In this document: one piece after another, positions 1 to 10,711 of the stretch
Layout: each line of letters opens with the position of its first letter
Position numbering within the stretch: position 1 is the first letter of the stretch
Assembly: GCA_020881915.1 (NCBI GenBank)
Contig: JAJFPB010000001.1
Span: forward strand, 2,728,001-2,792,000
Direction of reading: 5' to 3'
Source: Paramyrothecium sp. XJ0827
Lineage: Eukaryota; Ascomycota; Sordariomycetes; Hypocreales; Stachybotryaceae
Length of the DNA stretch: 64,000 bases
The notes under the pieces: generated by a model
What the model was told of the DNA's origin: nothing
Database searches by the model: none
Seen by the model: the letters and a program-made list of their open reading frames with translations, nothing else
Position numbers and translations under genes: made by a program

Positions 1-213
1 GAAGCGCCAAAACCTATATGCAACCCCACACCCCTCTGCTGTCCTCAAACATGGAAGATTGTAATGATTTACCCGCTGCAGAAAGCGCACCATCCTTTAG
101 TGGCACCCGCCTTCCTGGCGCCGTGCCACTTGCATATGCCCTGGAAACCCCAAGACCGATTCGGGGAGATGGGCCACAAGTGTCGTCTCGTCTGCACTGA
201 GTCCTGTGTCTGT

Positions 214-1462
214 TCAGGACGAGTGCAGTACGCGGAAACCAGCCGCAATCAGACTTCTGGCAGTATCCCTGGCATCGGCCGGTCCGTTCCAGTAAACTAG
301 ACCCTGCATATCTCCTTGTTAGCATCACGGAAGATTTGGCAGGTGCTGCCTCGGCTTGTCTTGTCTTCATGCCACTCACTCCTAGCCCCTTTTGCTTGCA
401 GAACGCGGCTTTGGCTCCCACCGTCTCGGGATTGTCATATGTGACGAACCCACCATCGCCGCCAACGCATTGTGCTGCAAGATGTCTCTTGTCCACTGTT
501 TCCTTGCACCCGGGCCGAGGAAGCTGGTTATACTCAAACGTTCCCTCTTTCCCGCCTCCCCCATTAAAGCTCTGACCAGGGCCAGCTGCCTGGAGGAAGC
601 TTCTCCCGTAGACCGGGATACCCAGCAGGATCTTCTTGGGCGGGACTTCCTGCAACATGACATAGCCAACCCCTGAGGCAACCGAGCTCTCGTCTCGACT
701 CATTGCATAAAGCTGAGCATGGTGTCCGGTCTTGGAGGACCACGACCCAAAGAAATCATAGGCCATCAAATTGACATGGTCCACATAATCCGCCATGGAT
801 CGTAAGTTGATGAATTGTAACATGACCTTACTCGCCGGCAAGGCAGCGGTCAGTACGAATCGATCCTCCGGAAGATGAATCCGAATGGCTGCCAGGAGGG
901 CCAGAAAATCGCTACCTTGTTTGGCATCGTTTGGATATTCCCAAGCAACTGTTACGAGTCGAAACAAGATCAGCCTTGCTTCAGCCTGGAACCCGGTTTG
1001 GGATGTTGCCCTTCGCCGACTTACTGTCAATGCCGTCTAGACCGGAGGCTTCCACAAGGCCCAGCGCCGACCGTGCAAAGTTGTCCCTGAGCAACACACT
1101 GGCTGCCACCGTAGGAAATACGCCGGAAGCCTCGGGCCCTCCTATCGATAGGACAACCTGAAGATGAGGGTGCTTTTGTTTGAGATGCATCAGTGAGCCC
1201 AAGCCACCGTGTACACCATCGACAGGTGCCTTCAGATCAGCCCACTCGTCACTCAGCTGCAGCCGCAAGATCAGGTCAGCGAGATCTTCAAGATAGGTAG
1301 TGCACAAATTCGGTCGTCATCATCACTCACATATACACCACCATCAGGAGCCACGTTCGCGTAGGCGTAGTAGACGTGGTTCACGCAGCCGTAGTTGAGC
1401 ATGCCAGGTGTATCACCCTGGTAGATGCGCTTGTTAGGAAAATAGACAGCATTTGTGTACAT
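214..1462 (-). CDS. GH18 family chitinase-like protein with altered catalytic motif
   Basis: Predicted 340-aa intracellular-type glycoside hydrolase family 18 protein; the family hydrolyses chitin by substrate-assisted catalysis. Four exons join in frame: 1462-1331, 1256-1025, 948-380 and 303-214, with introns of 74, 76 and 76 nt having GTGAGT or GTAAGT donors and CAG acceptors. Visible family blocks are the first barrel strand NAVYFPNKRIY, LSIGG, the catalytic block, NLMAYDFFGSW, LLGIPVYGRSF, GGFVTYDNPETV and the closing LGGLVYWNGPADA. After splicing, the catalytic block reads DGIDIAWEYP: the general acid Glu is kept, but the Asp two residues before it in the DxxDxDxE consensus is Ala. Strand 1 also has Lys where an aromatic residue is usual. 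No signal peptide is seen. The start is the ATG just before the first strand; an in-frame ATG at 1513 is an alternative. It may be a catalytically dead or carbohydrate-binding relative, or a gene beginning to decay. Confidence 0.82.
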
Positions 1463-4400
1463 GACATGGGCCAAGCTAGCAGCAAGACGCGATTTTCTGG
1501 ATGAGACGCTCATGGTGACCAGCCAGCGATCTCGGAACAAGGCCGGGCTCTCTCCGATGATGTTGAGCAAATCATGAGGTGAACGCAAGCGTAGGATGTG
1601 CAGAGCCAGGAGGAAGTATGGCCAGCAGCATGCTGGAACAGACCACCAACCCCGAACAACTTTAGCGGAGACGCAGGCGAGTTTAAGGCAGCAAGAAGGT
1701 CACCCATCGACTGGCAGCGCGGACCCAGTTGAGGAGCACAGGACTTGTATATAAAGGCCAGCAGTAGCGGAGCGGTAGTAGAGGGTGCAACGGTGAAGGG
1801 GTTCCTGACTAGGCTGGGCACAGACAAAAGGTCGTGGGCTAAGCGGGCTAGTGGAGAACAACGGGAGTCCAATTTACGAGAGGGTCCTTGAATACCACGA
1901 AAGCAATGATGCATGACATAATTGCGGGGAGGACTGGTGAATGAGGCCCGGAAGCCCAAAAGCGTGGGATATCATGGCGAAGCTACTGGTTTGATTAGCT
2001 GCTCGCATCGAGCCAGACCCCGACAACCGTCGGGACGGCTTCAACCGGGCCAGGTTTGTGGGAGCCACCCGTGGGGTTGCTTGACTGCGGCTCGCTTGCT
2101 CGTGTCAGATCTCTGTTCTCCGCACTCTATCCGACCGAACGCAGAGACACGCCTGAGTTCCTCCTCGGCGCATGTCTTGTCTCAACTCAACGCCTTGGTC
2201 AACGACAGTACTGGGCGGGGCACGTGTTGTACGTCTTTCAAAATTCCAAATGCTGAGCCAAATGCCCCCGACTCTCTACTTTCATAAGTCCATCGTCTTC
2301 AGGCCAGCTCGACATGTGGTCTGCTTGGGCTGAGTGTCAACTGGGGCTGAGTTGCCATTTCGATATCTAGGAGAAAAAGAAAGCATACCAGGGGTAGCCA
2401 CACAACGCGCCAGGGAGGCTGTCGGCTTCGGGTTGCCCACGACTAGCGCTAGAATTCGGAGCCTAGATTTCGCTTCGCTGATTTGGAAATACCTTGTCAT
2501 CCAGCAAGGTGGACTGAGCAAGCCTAAAGGGCGGAACTGAAAGAGCCATGTATGTCGCAACTCGCAGACCATGAATTGCAGCCACCCAGGAGCCGAGAAA
2601 CAGCATTAGCATTATGAAGCTGTAGGCGTATGCGACATGGTTAGCTGCTTAGTGTCACGCTACGCCCCAGCTCATTTAATGTCAATGGAAGGTTTGCAGT
2701 CTTCTCGAAGCCGCAATCTGTGCAACAACCAGTCTCAACACGGGCAAATCCTATCGACTTGTTGAACCGTAGCCTTGTATCAGGCCGACGTAGAGTTCTT
2801 CCAAATGCACTTGAGTCCAGAAACACTATGCCCAGGCCTTGGTCCGGAATCGACGGTCCTCACAATAAACCGAGATCCGGGCAGCGTCCCAGGGAGCTGA
2901 GACCAACATTTTTGTCGAGTCTTCTAATAACGCCCCTCAAAGCATGATCGGCCCACTGGCACTAGTAGATATGTAACGTGCGAGTTGCATTTCGCATGGC
3001 TGGCGCGCATCCTACTTGTTCAATTTGAGACTAGGCGCAGGGGTTCGGCGGGGCTTGAACAGCTTGTTTTTAAGTCAGTTGATGATTGCTAGCGATGTCT
3101 TGGCTGGCCGGAATCCAATTGAGCTGCTACGTCTGCTGTGCATGAACAGACAGTAGCCAAACGTTGACACCATTGCAATGCGGGTGCTGCATGGCCACGT
3201 TGGCAAGCACCCTTCTGGCCCTTATGCCGGAAACGAATCCCCGCTTCCGCTACCCTGTTTCCCAGTACTCGGTTTTCGTACTTACCGTCGTGTAAGAAAC
3301 TATTCACCTCTTTCGGAACCATTTGGCAAACCCATTGCATTGGGTTGAGCGTGCGTGGAAAACCCGTGCCTAGCTCAATGCCCAATGACTAACCTATCAG
3401 ACGAGTTGAAGGATGATGGCTCCAGGCATGAGTAACGACGGAAAAGGTTCAGCTTACTTTCCCCGGGCTTGCCGTGTGACAGCCAGTTCTACGGCCTGTT
3501 CATGCAGAAGCATCTTGTTGGGTTCGACGCCTGTCGCTGTGATGTCAAGCCAAGCTCTAAACGCTATTGACTCCCACCACCACCCGTCTGTTCACTCATG
3601 CCTCGCAAGGTGCACAGATGAGCACTTCCCTTAACGACATGATATTCGGAATGAGGGGAGAAGGGGAAGGCCGTCGGCGGTAAGTTGCATAATCGCTGGG
3701 TTCAACGGACACGAGATGAGACGAGAGACGCTCCCGCATTCAACATCTGCAGGTTACAACGCCCCGGTTCTGCATGCGGAATCAAGGCCGGAACTGCACT
3801 TGCATCACCTGGCTTTCGATTAGTTCGACAGAACTGGTGTCGTACACATAATGACATATAGGAAGAGCCGCATCACATTTGTCTCCAAATGATCGATATA
3901 ACCCCTTGTATGCTGTGGCTGTTCTTCCAAGACGCTAAATTGCGAAAAGAGTCTTTCACGGATCGAAGCCCAAAACGGTAAAAAGTTGACATCCAGGGAA
4001 TGAATAGCAGGGCGGCCATTTGCTGCAATGGTCGGGCGAACTTCCCCGCCTGCAATTTGGAGATTTGTCCATTGCAGTTTGCCCATATCAGATTGTGGCG
4101 TTCGAGTTGGTTGTGTGGAAAGAGGTCGATGTTGGCGTGGAGTGGTTCTCAGCTGAAAAGGACGACACAACGATTAGCCAGCCCCAGTCTACACTGGTGA
4201 TGTAGGTTGGCAGCTTATCACCTTCACAACCTGTCACATTCACTGTTGGCAAGTCCCCGGCAATCCTGAACCCTTGACTTGAACCAATCATTCCAGCCCC
4301 GGAAGCGGAGTCGTGGATCAATCCTGGTCGCGCAATGAGGAATAGCCGATTGCGAAGCGAATAGACGCGCCTCGTGAAAGATATCACCAACAACATTCCA

Positions 4401-4722
4401 TTTTGGGAAGTTTAAGATCGTGATGGTGCAAGGTGAATACCAATAACGTCGGTGAAGTATCCTTTCAAGAGGCATGCATGCGGAAGGATTGCAAAGATAG
4501 CCCCCAACCCTCTCAGCCTCCTGCGTCTGCTCCTCTTACTCGGCCATGGCCTCGGAGTGTATCTCGTCGCACGGCTGTGGCGTGAGTGGGAGGTGTCACC
4601 CGACTTTGTGACTGACTCTCAGCTCCAACGGTTATAAAGAGTGCTGAAACAGAGATGCTGTTTCAAAGCATGTTTGTCGTATCGTGCAATATTCAACTGT
4701 ATCCCGTTCATCTCATGACAAT
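1463..4722. other. Gene-poor spacer with a possible decayed coding remnant
   Basis: About 3.3 kb between the GH18 gene and the LaeA-like gene. The part up to about 3800 has only short overlapping open frames with no recognisable protein. A TATATAAAGG string at about 1747-1756 lies on the plus strand with no matching gene downstream. Between about 3850 and 4475 the minus strand shows protein-like stretches scattered over all three frames, suggesting a mutated gene remnant (see findings). No RNA gene was recognised. Confidence 0.5.
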
Positions 4723-6024
4723 ATGTCCAGTAAGAGTGATGGTTTTTCGATCATATCCACCATTCCGGATTTTGAGACGATCTACACGCCAACGGAGACC
4801 GACCGGTTGTCAGACGACCTTGAAATCCTCAGTCATCAGGATCAGAGCAGTCAACAGGACTCGATCTCCAGTTGCTCAACGTCTGTTCTCTCCAAGGCCT
4901 ACGACTATGAATTCGTCCATGGCCGTCGTTACCATGGGTACAAGACTGGACTTTACCCATTGCCCAATGACCTTGCAGAGCAGCAGCGCGAGGACACAGT
5001 GCATGCGATGATGCTCGAGTTGACGGTTCGTCCCTTTGGCTCAGTCCATGAAGAAGAAAGGTGTCGTTAGAGTGCCTGACTCTGTATAGAGTGGTCAGCT
5101 TTTCTTCTCTGACATTGGAGAGCACCCACAAAGGATCATTGATATCGGAACAGGAACAGGTGAGCGTTCCTCCAGGAGATAGCGAGGAATTTTACTAAGC
5201 TCACTCAGGAACATGGGCCATTGATGGTATCATACTGGTGTGCCCAAAGTATAGCTTTCACATCGCTGACAACTTAAAGTGGCCAACCTCTATCCCGAGT
5301 CTCGCGTGATAGGGACCGACTTGTCTCCTATCCAACCATCATGGCTGCCCGTCAACGTGAAAATGTTTGTCGAAGACTGCGAAGAGCCTGAGTGGTTGCA
5401 TGGATCTTGTTTCGACTTGATCCACTTCCGCGGCATGGCCAGTATACTACGAGACTTGGACGGTATCTTGACCAAAGTGTATCCGTACGTTCATGACTAT
5501 GCCAACTGAACGTTTCTCCTGAGACACGTATTGACGAGACAACCAGAAATCTGAGAGCCGGGGGCTGGATTGAATTTCAAGAATTCATGCCACGGATACA
5601 GTGCGATGATGGAACCATGGACAAGGACGATGCGCTCAAGGATTTTTTTGATCTCTGTGCGCTAGGCATGGATACTTTCGGGGGCAGGACGACATCACCT
5701 CAGCAGCTGCGGGAAATTCTTGAGAATGCCGGTTTCAAAGATGCTCAGTGCGTCGTCAAGAAGGTACCAATATCGAGGTGGCCGCAGGACAAGCGGCTTC
5801 GAACCATAGGGATCCTCATGGAATCGTGCATCCTCGAGGGCCTCGACGCCATGGCAGCCAAGCCGCTCGCGGCCCTGGGCGTGCCCTCGGACAAGAGACG
5901 AATGCTCTTGGCTCGAGCCAAGGAGTCTCTGCGGAGTTCCAGGGCGCATCGGTACGTCCAAGCTTATTTCTGCTTCGGTCGCAAGGATGGTTCCGACGGC
6001 ATCTGCAACGATTCAGACATGTGA
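4723..6024 (+). CDS. LaeA-like class I SAM-dependent methyltransferase
   Basis: Predicted 357-aa methyltransferase of the fungal LaeA-like family, whose members are often tailoring enzymes or regulators of secondary metabolism; substrate unknown. Five exons: 4723-5025, 5090-5159, 5209-5226, 5280-5484 and 5547-6024; introns are 49-64 nt. Exon 3 is only 18 nt but is needed to complete the SAM-binding loop. The N-terminus is disordered and Ser-rich, followed by the family entry motif GRRYHGYKTGLYPLPND. The SAM-binding motif I reads IIDIGTGTGTWAID (residues about 116-129), followed by the acidic-loop region VIGTDLSPIQPSWLP and the post-motif block LRAGGWIEFQEF. The first intron has the weak donor GTTCGT, but no other splice keeps the family match. 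The flanks are a long empty spacer and YTH1, so there is no sign of a biosynthetic cluster here. Confidence 0.88.
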
Positions 6025-6672
6025 TCGCCCAAGAGAGATGGTATTATTCTGTTGAGTGAGTTCGGAATGGCCAAATTGTTTCAAGTTGTTCATAATGGAG
6101 ATGGCAGTCCACGGAGTAAGGCAGTGCAAGTGCAATAATCACGGCACGGGTAGGAAAGCCAGCGAGTTTGAGTTCCGCATGAATGGCAAGAGCAACCTAC
6201 TGTGGTGGACATCTTTGAGCTTTAAGGTACTAGGTACCTTATGCAAAAAACCGTTACCTACAACCGTTGCGATGCCCAGTATTGATTGCTTGATTTACGG
6301 CGTTCCAGAGTACGGAACATCTTCTCCTGTTTCGTGCACATTCCATGTCTACTCGAAAGTTAAAAGGGCCGATGATTCCAAATATTGTTCTGTTGCCTCT
6401 AGTTATTAGTGATAGAGACGATGAGTCGCTGACAAAGCGCTGCCCAGCGCCTGAACCCTCCAGGTTAGGTTAATCTGCAGGCGGGTTACAGCTTGTCGCA
6501 CATCAAAGCAAGCTACCACAGCTCTTTCAATCCTCGATATCTGCCTTATCCCACGATTTTAAATCTCCAATTAGCAACATCATTTCGAGCGCATAACACC
6601 TTTCCACCGATCAAGAGCAACGAAATAGAATAGTGCGTTTGCGACAGGACGGGTGGTCCACCCTGTTCCATC
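6025..6672. other. Intergenic region and YTH1 leader
   Basis: 648 bp between the methyltransferase stop and the YTH1 start, both genes on the plus strand. It should hold the terminator of the first gene and the promoter and 5' leader of YTH1. No TATA box or other site could be assigned with confidence. Confidence 0.5.
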
Positions 6673-7449
6673 ATGGCAGCCACCACCATCACCAAGACCG
6701 CTGCGACCTCCATCCTCAACCACTCTGCGCCGCGATTCAACTTCAGCTTCACGCCCTTCCTCCAACAAACATACCAGGTCGGCTTGCCTCCCGATCGCCC
6801 GATATGCAAAGCCTTTCAGACCGGCCACTGCCCCAATGGCACGCGATGCCCCGAGCGCCACGTATCCGAGCCTGGAAGCAAGGTGCAGCAGCCCACCGGA
6901 GGTCTAAACTCCCTCGTCTGTAAGCACTGGCTGCGCGGCCTCTGCAAGAAGGGCGAGCACTGCGAGTTTCTCCATGAGTACAACCTCCGCAAGATGCCCG
7001 AGTGCAACTTCTTCATGCGTAACGGCTACTGTTCGAATGGCGAAGAATGTCTCTATCTGCACATCGACCCGTCCAGTCGGTTACCACCCTGCCCACACTA
7101 CGACATGGGATTTTGCCCGCTGGGTCCCAACTGCTCAAAGAAACACGTTCGTCGCAAGCTATGTCCGTACTACCTGGCTGGCTTCTGCCCTGATGGACCC
7201 GAGTGCAAAGTTGGCTCCCATCCCAAATGGTCTACCGACCTGGAGAAACCTACTGTGAAGAGCGAGGAAAAGAAGGATGTCGACGTGAGGATGGATCAGT
7301 TCCGGGGCGAGGACGAGCCGGACAGAACGAGAGATATGCGCGACAGAGATGACGGTAGACATGGCGGCCGCCATGGTAGGGGCGGTGGTGGCGGCCCTGG
7401 CAAATGGAGAGGCAACAGAGGCGGGCGGTTCCGTGGTAGAGGCCATTAG
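6673..7449 (+). CDS. YTH1: mRNA 3'-end-processing protein Yth1 (CPSF30 orthologue)
   Basis: 258-aa intronless gene for the zinc-finger RNA-binding subunit of the cleavage and polyadenylation factor, which in the family contacts the poly(A) signal of pre-mRNA in the nucleus. Five CCCH fingers are visible: residues 45-63 ([20 protein letters not shown]), then fingers beginning [31 protein letters not shown] and [10 protein letters not shown]. The short N-terminal block [12 protein letters not shown] is typical of fungal Yth1. The last 50 residues form a charged RD/RG- and GGR-rich tail, a common RNA-binding extension. The start ATG follows a short leader and precedes the conserved N-terminal block. 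Length and finger number match the family. Confidence 0.96.
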   Translation: MAATTITKTAATSILNHSAPRFNFSFTPFLQQTYQVGLPPDRPICKAFQTGHCPNGTRCPERHVSEPGSKVQQPTGGLNSLVCKHWLRGLCKKGEHCEFLHEYNLRKMPECNFFMRNGYCSNGEECLYLHIDPSSRLPPCPHYDMGFCPLGPNCSKKHVRRKLCPYYLAGFCPDGPECKVGSHPKWSTDLEKPTVKSEEKKDVDVRMDQFRGEDEPDRTRDMRDRDDGRHGGRHGRGGGGGPGKWRGNRGGRFRGRGH

Positions 7450-7892
7450 AAATAACCGTGGCCATCACCCTATGGGCACTGAAAAAGCAGACATGGAACA
7501 TGACCTAGGATGAGAAAAAGGGAGGGGACAATGGCCTGATGCCACATGTATTAAGGGAATGATGGTCGCTTGTATGCTACGATGATACCCTGCTGGAAAG
7601 GTTGGGCCAGGGCTTCGATTTTGTCCGAAGCAAAGGAGTTTAATGGTTCACACGGGAGATAGAGCACTTAGCGACCAGATTTGGAGACTCTTTATAGGGA
7701 TAGACCTCGTGCAGAAAGACTCCTGCAGAGAGTCTTCAATATGCCATTATTTTGAGTAAAGTTGTTCTTCATACACATTCCTTCATTACAATATTGTATG
7801 GTGACTGAGATTGAGGTGCGTGCTGTTCGTGCCTCGCGAGCAGCGGTTTTCGGTAAGCGGTTCAACTTGGCCCTGTCTTCGACCCTGCACTT
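7450..7892. other. Convergent intergenic region
   Basis: 443 bp between the 3' ends of YTH1 (plus) and the DUF1776 gene (minus). It is probably two facing 3' UTRs. The AT-rich stretch around 7745-7805 could carry poly(A) signals, but none is assigned. Confidence 0.5.
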
Positions 7893-9434
7893 CTAGGGCA
7901 CCGCAATGAAGTCTTGGGAGAGTTCCTCGTTCTCGCTATCGTCCCGGAACCAACCATCATCCGAGCCCGTTCTCCAGGTTGACAGCTCGTCCACTTTTCG
8001 AATGCCCATCATCCAAGACACCAGGGCCCGAGGAGCCCACTTTCCAACGAATCCATAGACGCTGGACCCAAGTCCGACGCGAACGGTAGCGGCGGTAATG
8101 GACCCATCAATCACGTCAAAGACGGAGTTGTGTAGATGCCGCAGCGAGCTCCCTTTCAGGCCACCGATTCGCCCGCCGGATATGGATGAACTTGTTTGGG
8201 CAACAAAGTTGCGTCCGTAAGCATGTCGAGCGCCGTCCGGCCACACAAGCGTATCTTCGGGATTTCCGGCCGTCACCAACCCCTGGTTAGCCGGAGCCGC
8301 GCGCGTGGGCACGAACCCTGAGAAATCGAAAGTGCCCAACTGCATGTGCGTGACGGGTATATCGAGTGGCCGAAGCTCGGCCGTCAGCACTTCAGTGAAG
8401 GCTGATAGAGCCGAGCATACGGTAGCCTCGGGCGCGTGAAACGGTGGGTTGATGGAGGAAATGATCGATGGTGTAAAGACGAGGACTTTGGGAGGGACGG
8501 GCTTCTCGCCAATAGGAGTGAGACGAGATGTGAGTAGTGGCAAAAATGCCTGTATCGTTAGGATCGGCTGGAGCAGGTGGGTATTGAATAGGTCGGCAAA
8601 GCTAGACGGAGGGATGGTGGCGATGGGAGACGTTTGGTAATGTAAGCTGGGGATGAGGACGACGGCTTTGAGGGTGAGCTGGTTCGGCTTGATATTGGGG
8701 CCTGGAGCATGCGGTGACTGCAGATAATGCGCGAACCTCTCGATGGCCGCACCGGCGTTAGGAGGCTGCCGAAATATATTAGTGATTTGAGATTGCGCAG
8801 AAGGATTTTGCAAGAACTCACGTCGGTGGTGTCGATGGTGAGAGGCTGGATGTCGGAACGGGCAAGCGCATGAACCAGTGCCTCGTCCTCTGCAGCGTTA
8901 CACACAACGTACACAATGAAGCCGCGCCTCTGCATGTCTAGCGAGAGCGACTTTGTCAAAGGCAGAGTTGGGGATCCAGCAATGACGACAACTTCAGTGC
9001 GGCCGCCGTTCCTCGCCCGCTTGGCGCGCCTCGTCTTGCGAAGCAAGCGACTGCGCTGATAGCCCTTGTAGACCACGGTGCCGCACACGACGACGATAAC
9101 GCCCGTCAAGACCTTGTGTTTCGCGACCCAGTCCTGGAGCTGATCTAGTCGCGATGCGGCGATTACGGTGACAGGAGGCCTCGTCGGAGGGATCGGCCGT
9201 ATCGAGTCCGGGATCCATGGCACCGTCGACAGAGTCTCGCGAACTGCATGGGCGGCTCGGTCGACGTTATGATCGATAAACTCTGCGACGTCGTTGGTGT
9301 ATCGACGAAGATGGACGGGGATGCTCGAGAGCTGCGAATCAATGTGGTCAGCTGCCTCGGTTGCCTGTATAGCATCAAGGACGGTGGTAGCGTTTTCTTA
9401 CCACATCCAGGAACTGTTGATCGTCGGCAGACAT
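7893..9434 (-). CDS. DUF1776 family membrane-anchored Rossmann-like protein
   Basis: Predicted 471-aa protein of the fungal DUF1776 family, which has a short-chain-dehydrogenase-like fold and no settled function. Three exons: 9434-9402, 9331-8822 and 8765-7893; introns of 70 and 56 nt. A membrane segment lies near residues 84-101 (VLTGVIVVVCGTVVYKGY), followed by a strongly basic stretch (RKTRRAKRARNG), consistent with a membrane anchor with the main domain in the cytosol or an organelle matrix. Next come a Rossmann-type start (VVVIAGSPTLPLTKSLSLDM) and the family block LFNTHLLQPILTIQAFLPLL. The N-terminal exon codes for only 11 residues; I chose the acceptor that joins DV to LSSIPVHLRRY because the nearer acceptor would leave a 37-nt intron. 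A dehydrogenase catalytic Tyr-Lys pair is not obvious. Confidence 0.88.
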
Positions 9435-10711
9435 GATGGACGTCTGATGGCATAGATCTCGAGTGTTTGGCCTGAGCTTGGTCAACGAGAAAGCCGTCCG
9501 TACCGCGGATGACGATATTAGAACATTCTTCCTCCTTGGTGGAGAAAGCCCTTTTTTCCAGGTTCCCTGTTCCACTATTCCCGGCGACGCACTGCCGGTG
9601 GGCCACCTGAGGTACCTTCCAGGGCCGGGGGTGATAGAGAGAGAGAACACCGATAAGTTAGTGGGTGAGCACGGGCCACTAATTCGGAGTCTTTAGGCTG
9701 TACAATGATGTCTCGTCTCCTTGTTGCTGAATTATAAACAAATCAAGCAGCACGTCACAACCTGATGGATAATGACTGGCTCTCGTTGGATATTGTGAGA
9801 ATCATATTTTATACCGCAAGGCTATGATTGCCCCATTCTATGATTCTATGCCTATCCTTTCTTGTCCACATTTTGTGCCATGTATCAAAGCTGCTTGAGA
9901 AGGGTCTCAGTTAAGCTATGCGGAAAGAAAACAATGACCTAAAATTCTAGCAGGGAACTGCAAAGACTACCTTAGCTTACAGAGGTAGGGAAGCAGGAAC
10001 ATGAATTTACAAGCCCATTCCTACAGCACAACCGATGCTAGTCGTGTCTCATCACGAAAGCCCCCTTCAGTCCTACTACCTCACCTCGAACCATCCCCTC
10101 TTCCGGACCCCAGCTTTCCCCGCACACTAAGATTCGTAACTGAAGACTCTAGCTACTAAGGTGCCTTAGCCTTGGCCAAGTTGAAATCCACTAGCCATTC
10201 CCGTGCAAGTTGCCTGTGCTTCCTCCAAAGGTTCTGCCACTGCGGCATGACGAGACAAGTTAGATCCCTACGATAGCCGGCCAGGTCTCCCACCGAAGCT
10301 CCTCAGAGAGCCTCCCTACCCTGCCGAAGTTACTCTCACCACTCGCCGCTTATCCGCGGTCCCAGGACCTTTGACTCCCGAACCACTTGTCGCAGAAAAC
10401 CGGCACGTGATGGAATCTCGGTAAAGTATGTAAGTAGGTGTAATAAAATGCTTGCGGACGCTTCCGTTTCTTTGCATCAGTCTGCTAATGGATTGATTCT
10501 AATCTTCTAAATACTAGCCGAGGACTTCTTCGACAGCAAAATTGTTACTCTTGCTTTCTTGTGTGTAACGATAGTTTCCGGCCACAACGAGAGCACTTGC
10601 ATCCACACCAACTCTTATCTCCGGGCCCAACTGATCTGCACTGACTTATCGTTGGCTCAAACATCCGCTCAGACGTGCATCCGGGATTCCCTTCTTGTCC
10701 TCACTGCAACA
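9435..10711. other. Divergent promoter region, no gene seen
   Basis: 1.28 kb between the divergently transcribed DUF1776 (minus) and amidase (plus) genes. It must hold both promoters. Open frames are short and unsupported. The only visible feature is a run of CCT/ACCTTAG-type motifs around 9970-10170. Confidence 0.5.

Noticed and set aside
1510..1959. 149-codon minus-strand frame upstream of the GH18 gene
   Set aside because: Its frame does not continue into the GH18 coding sequence and it has no signal peptide or domain; no splice joining it was found.
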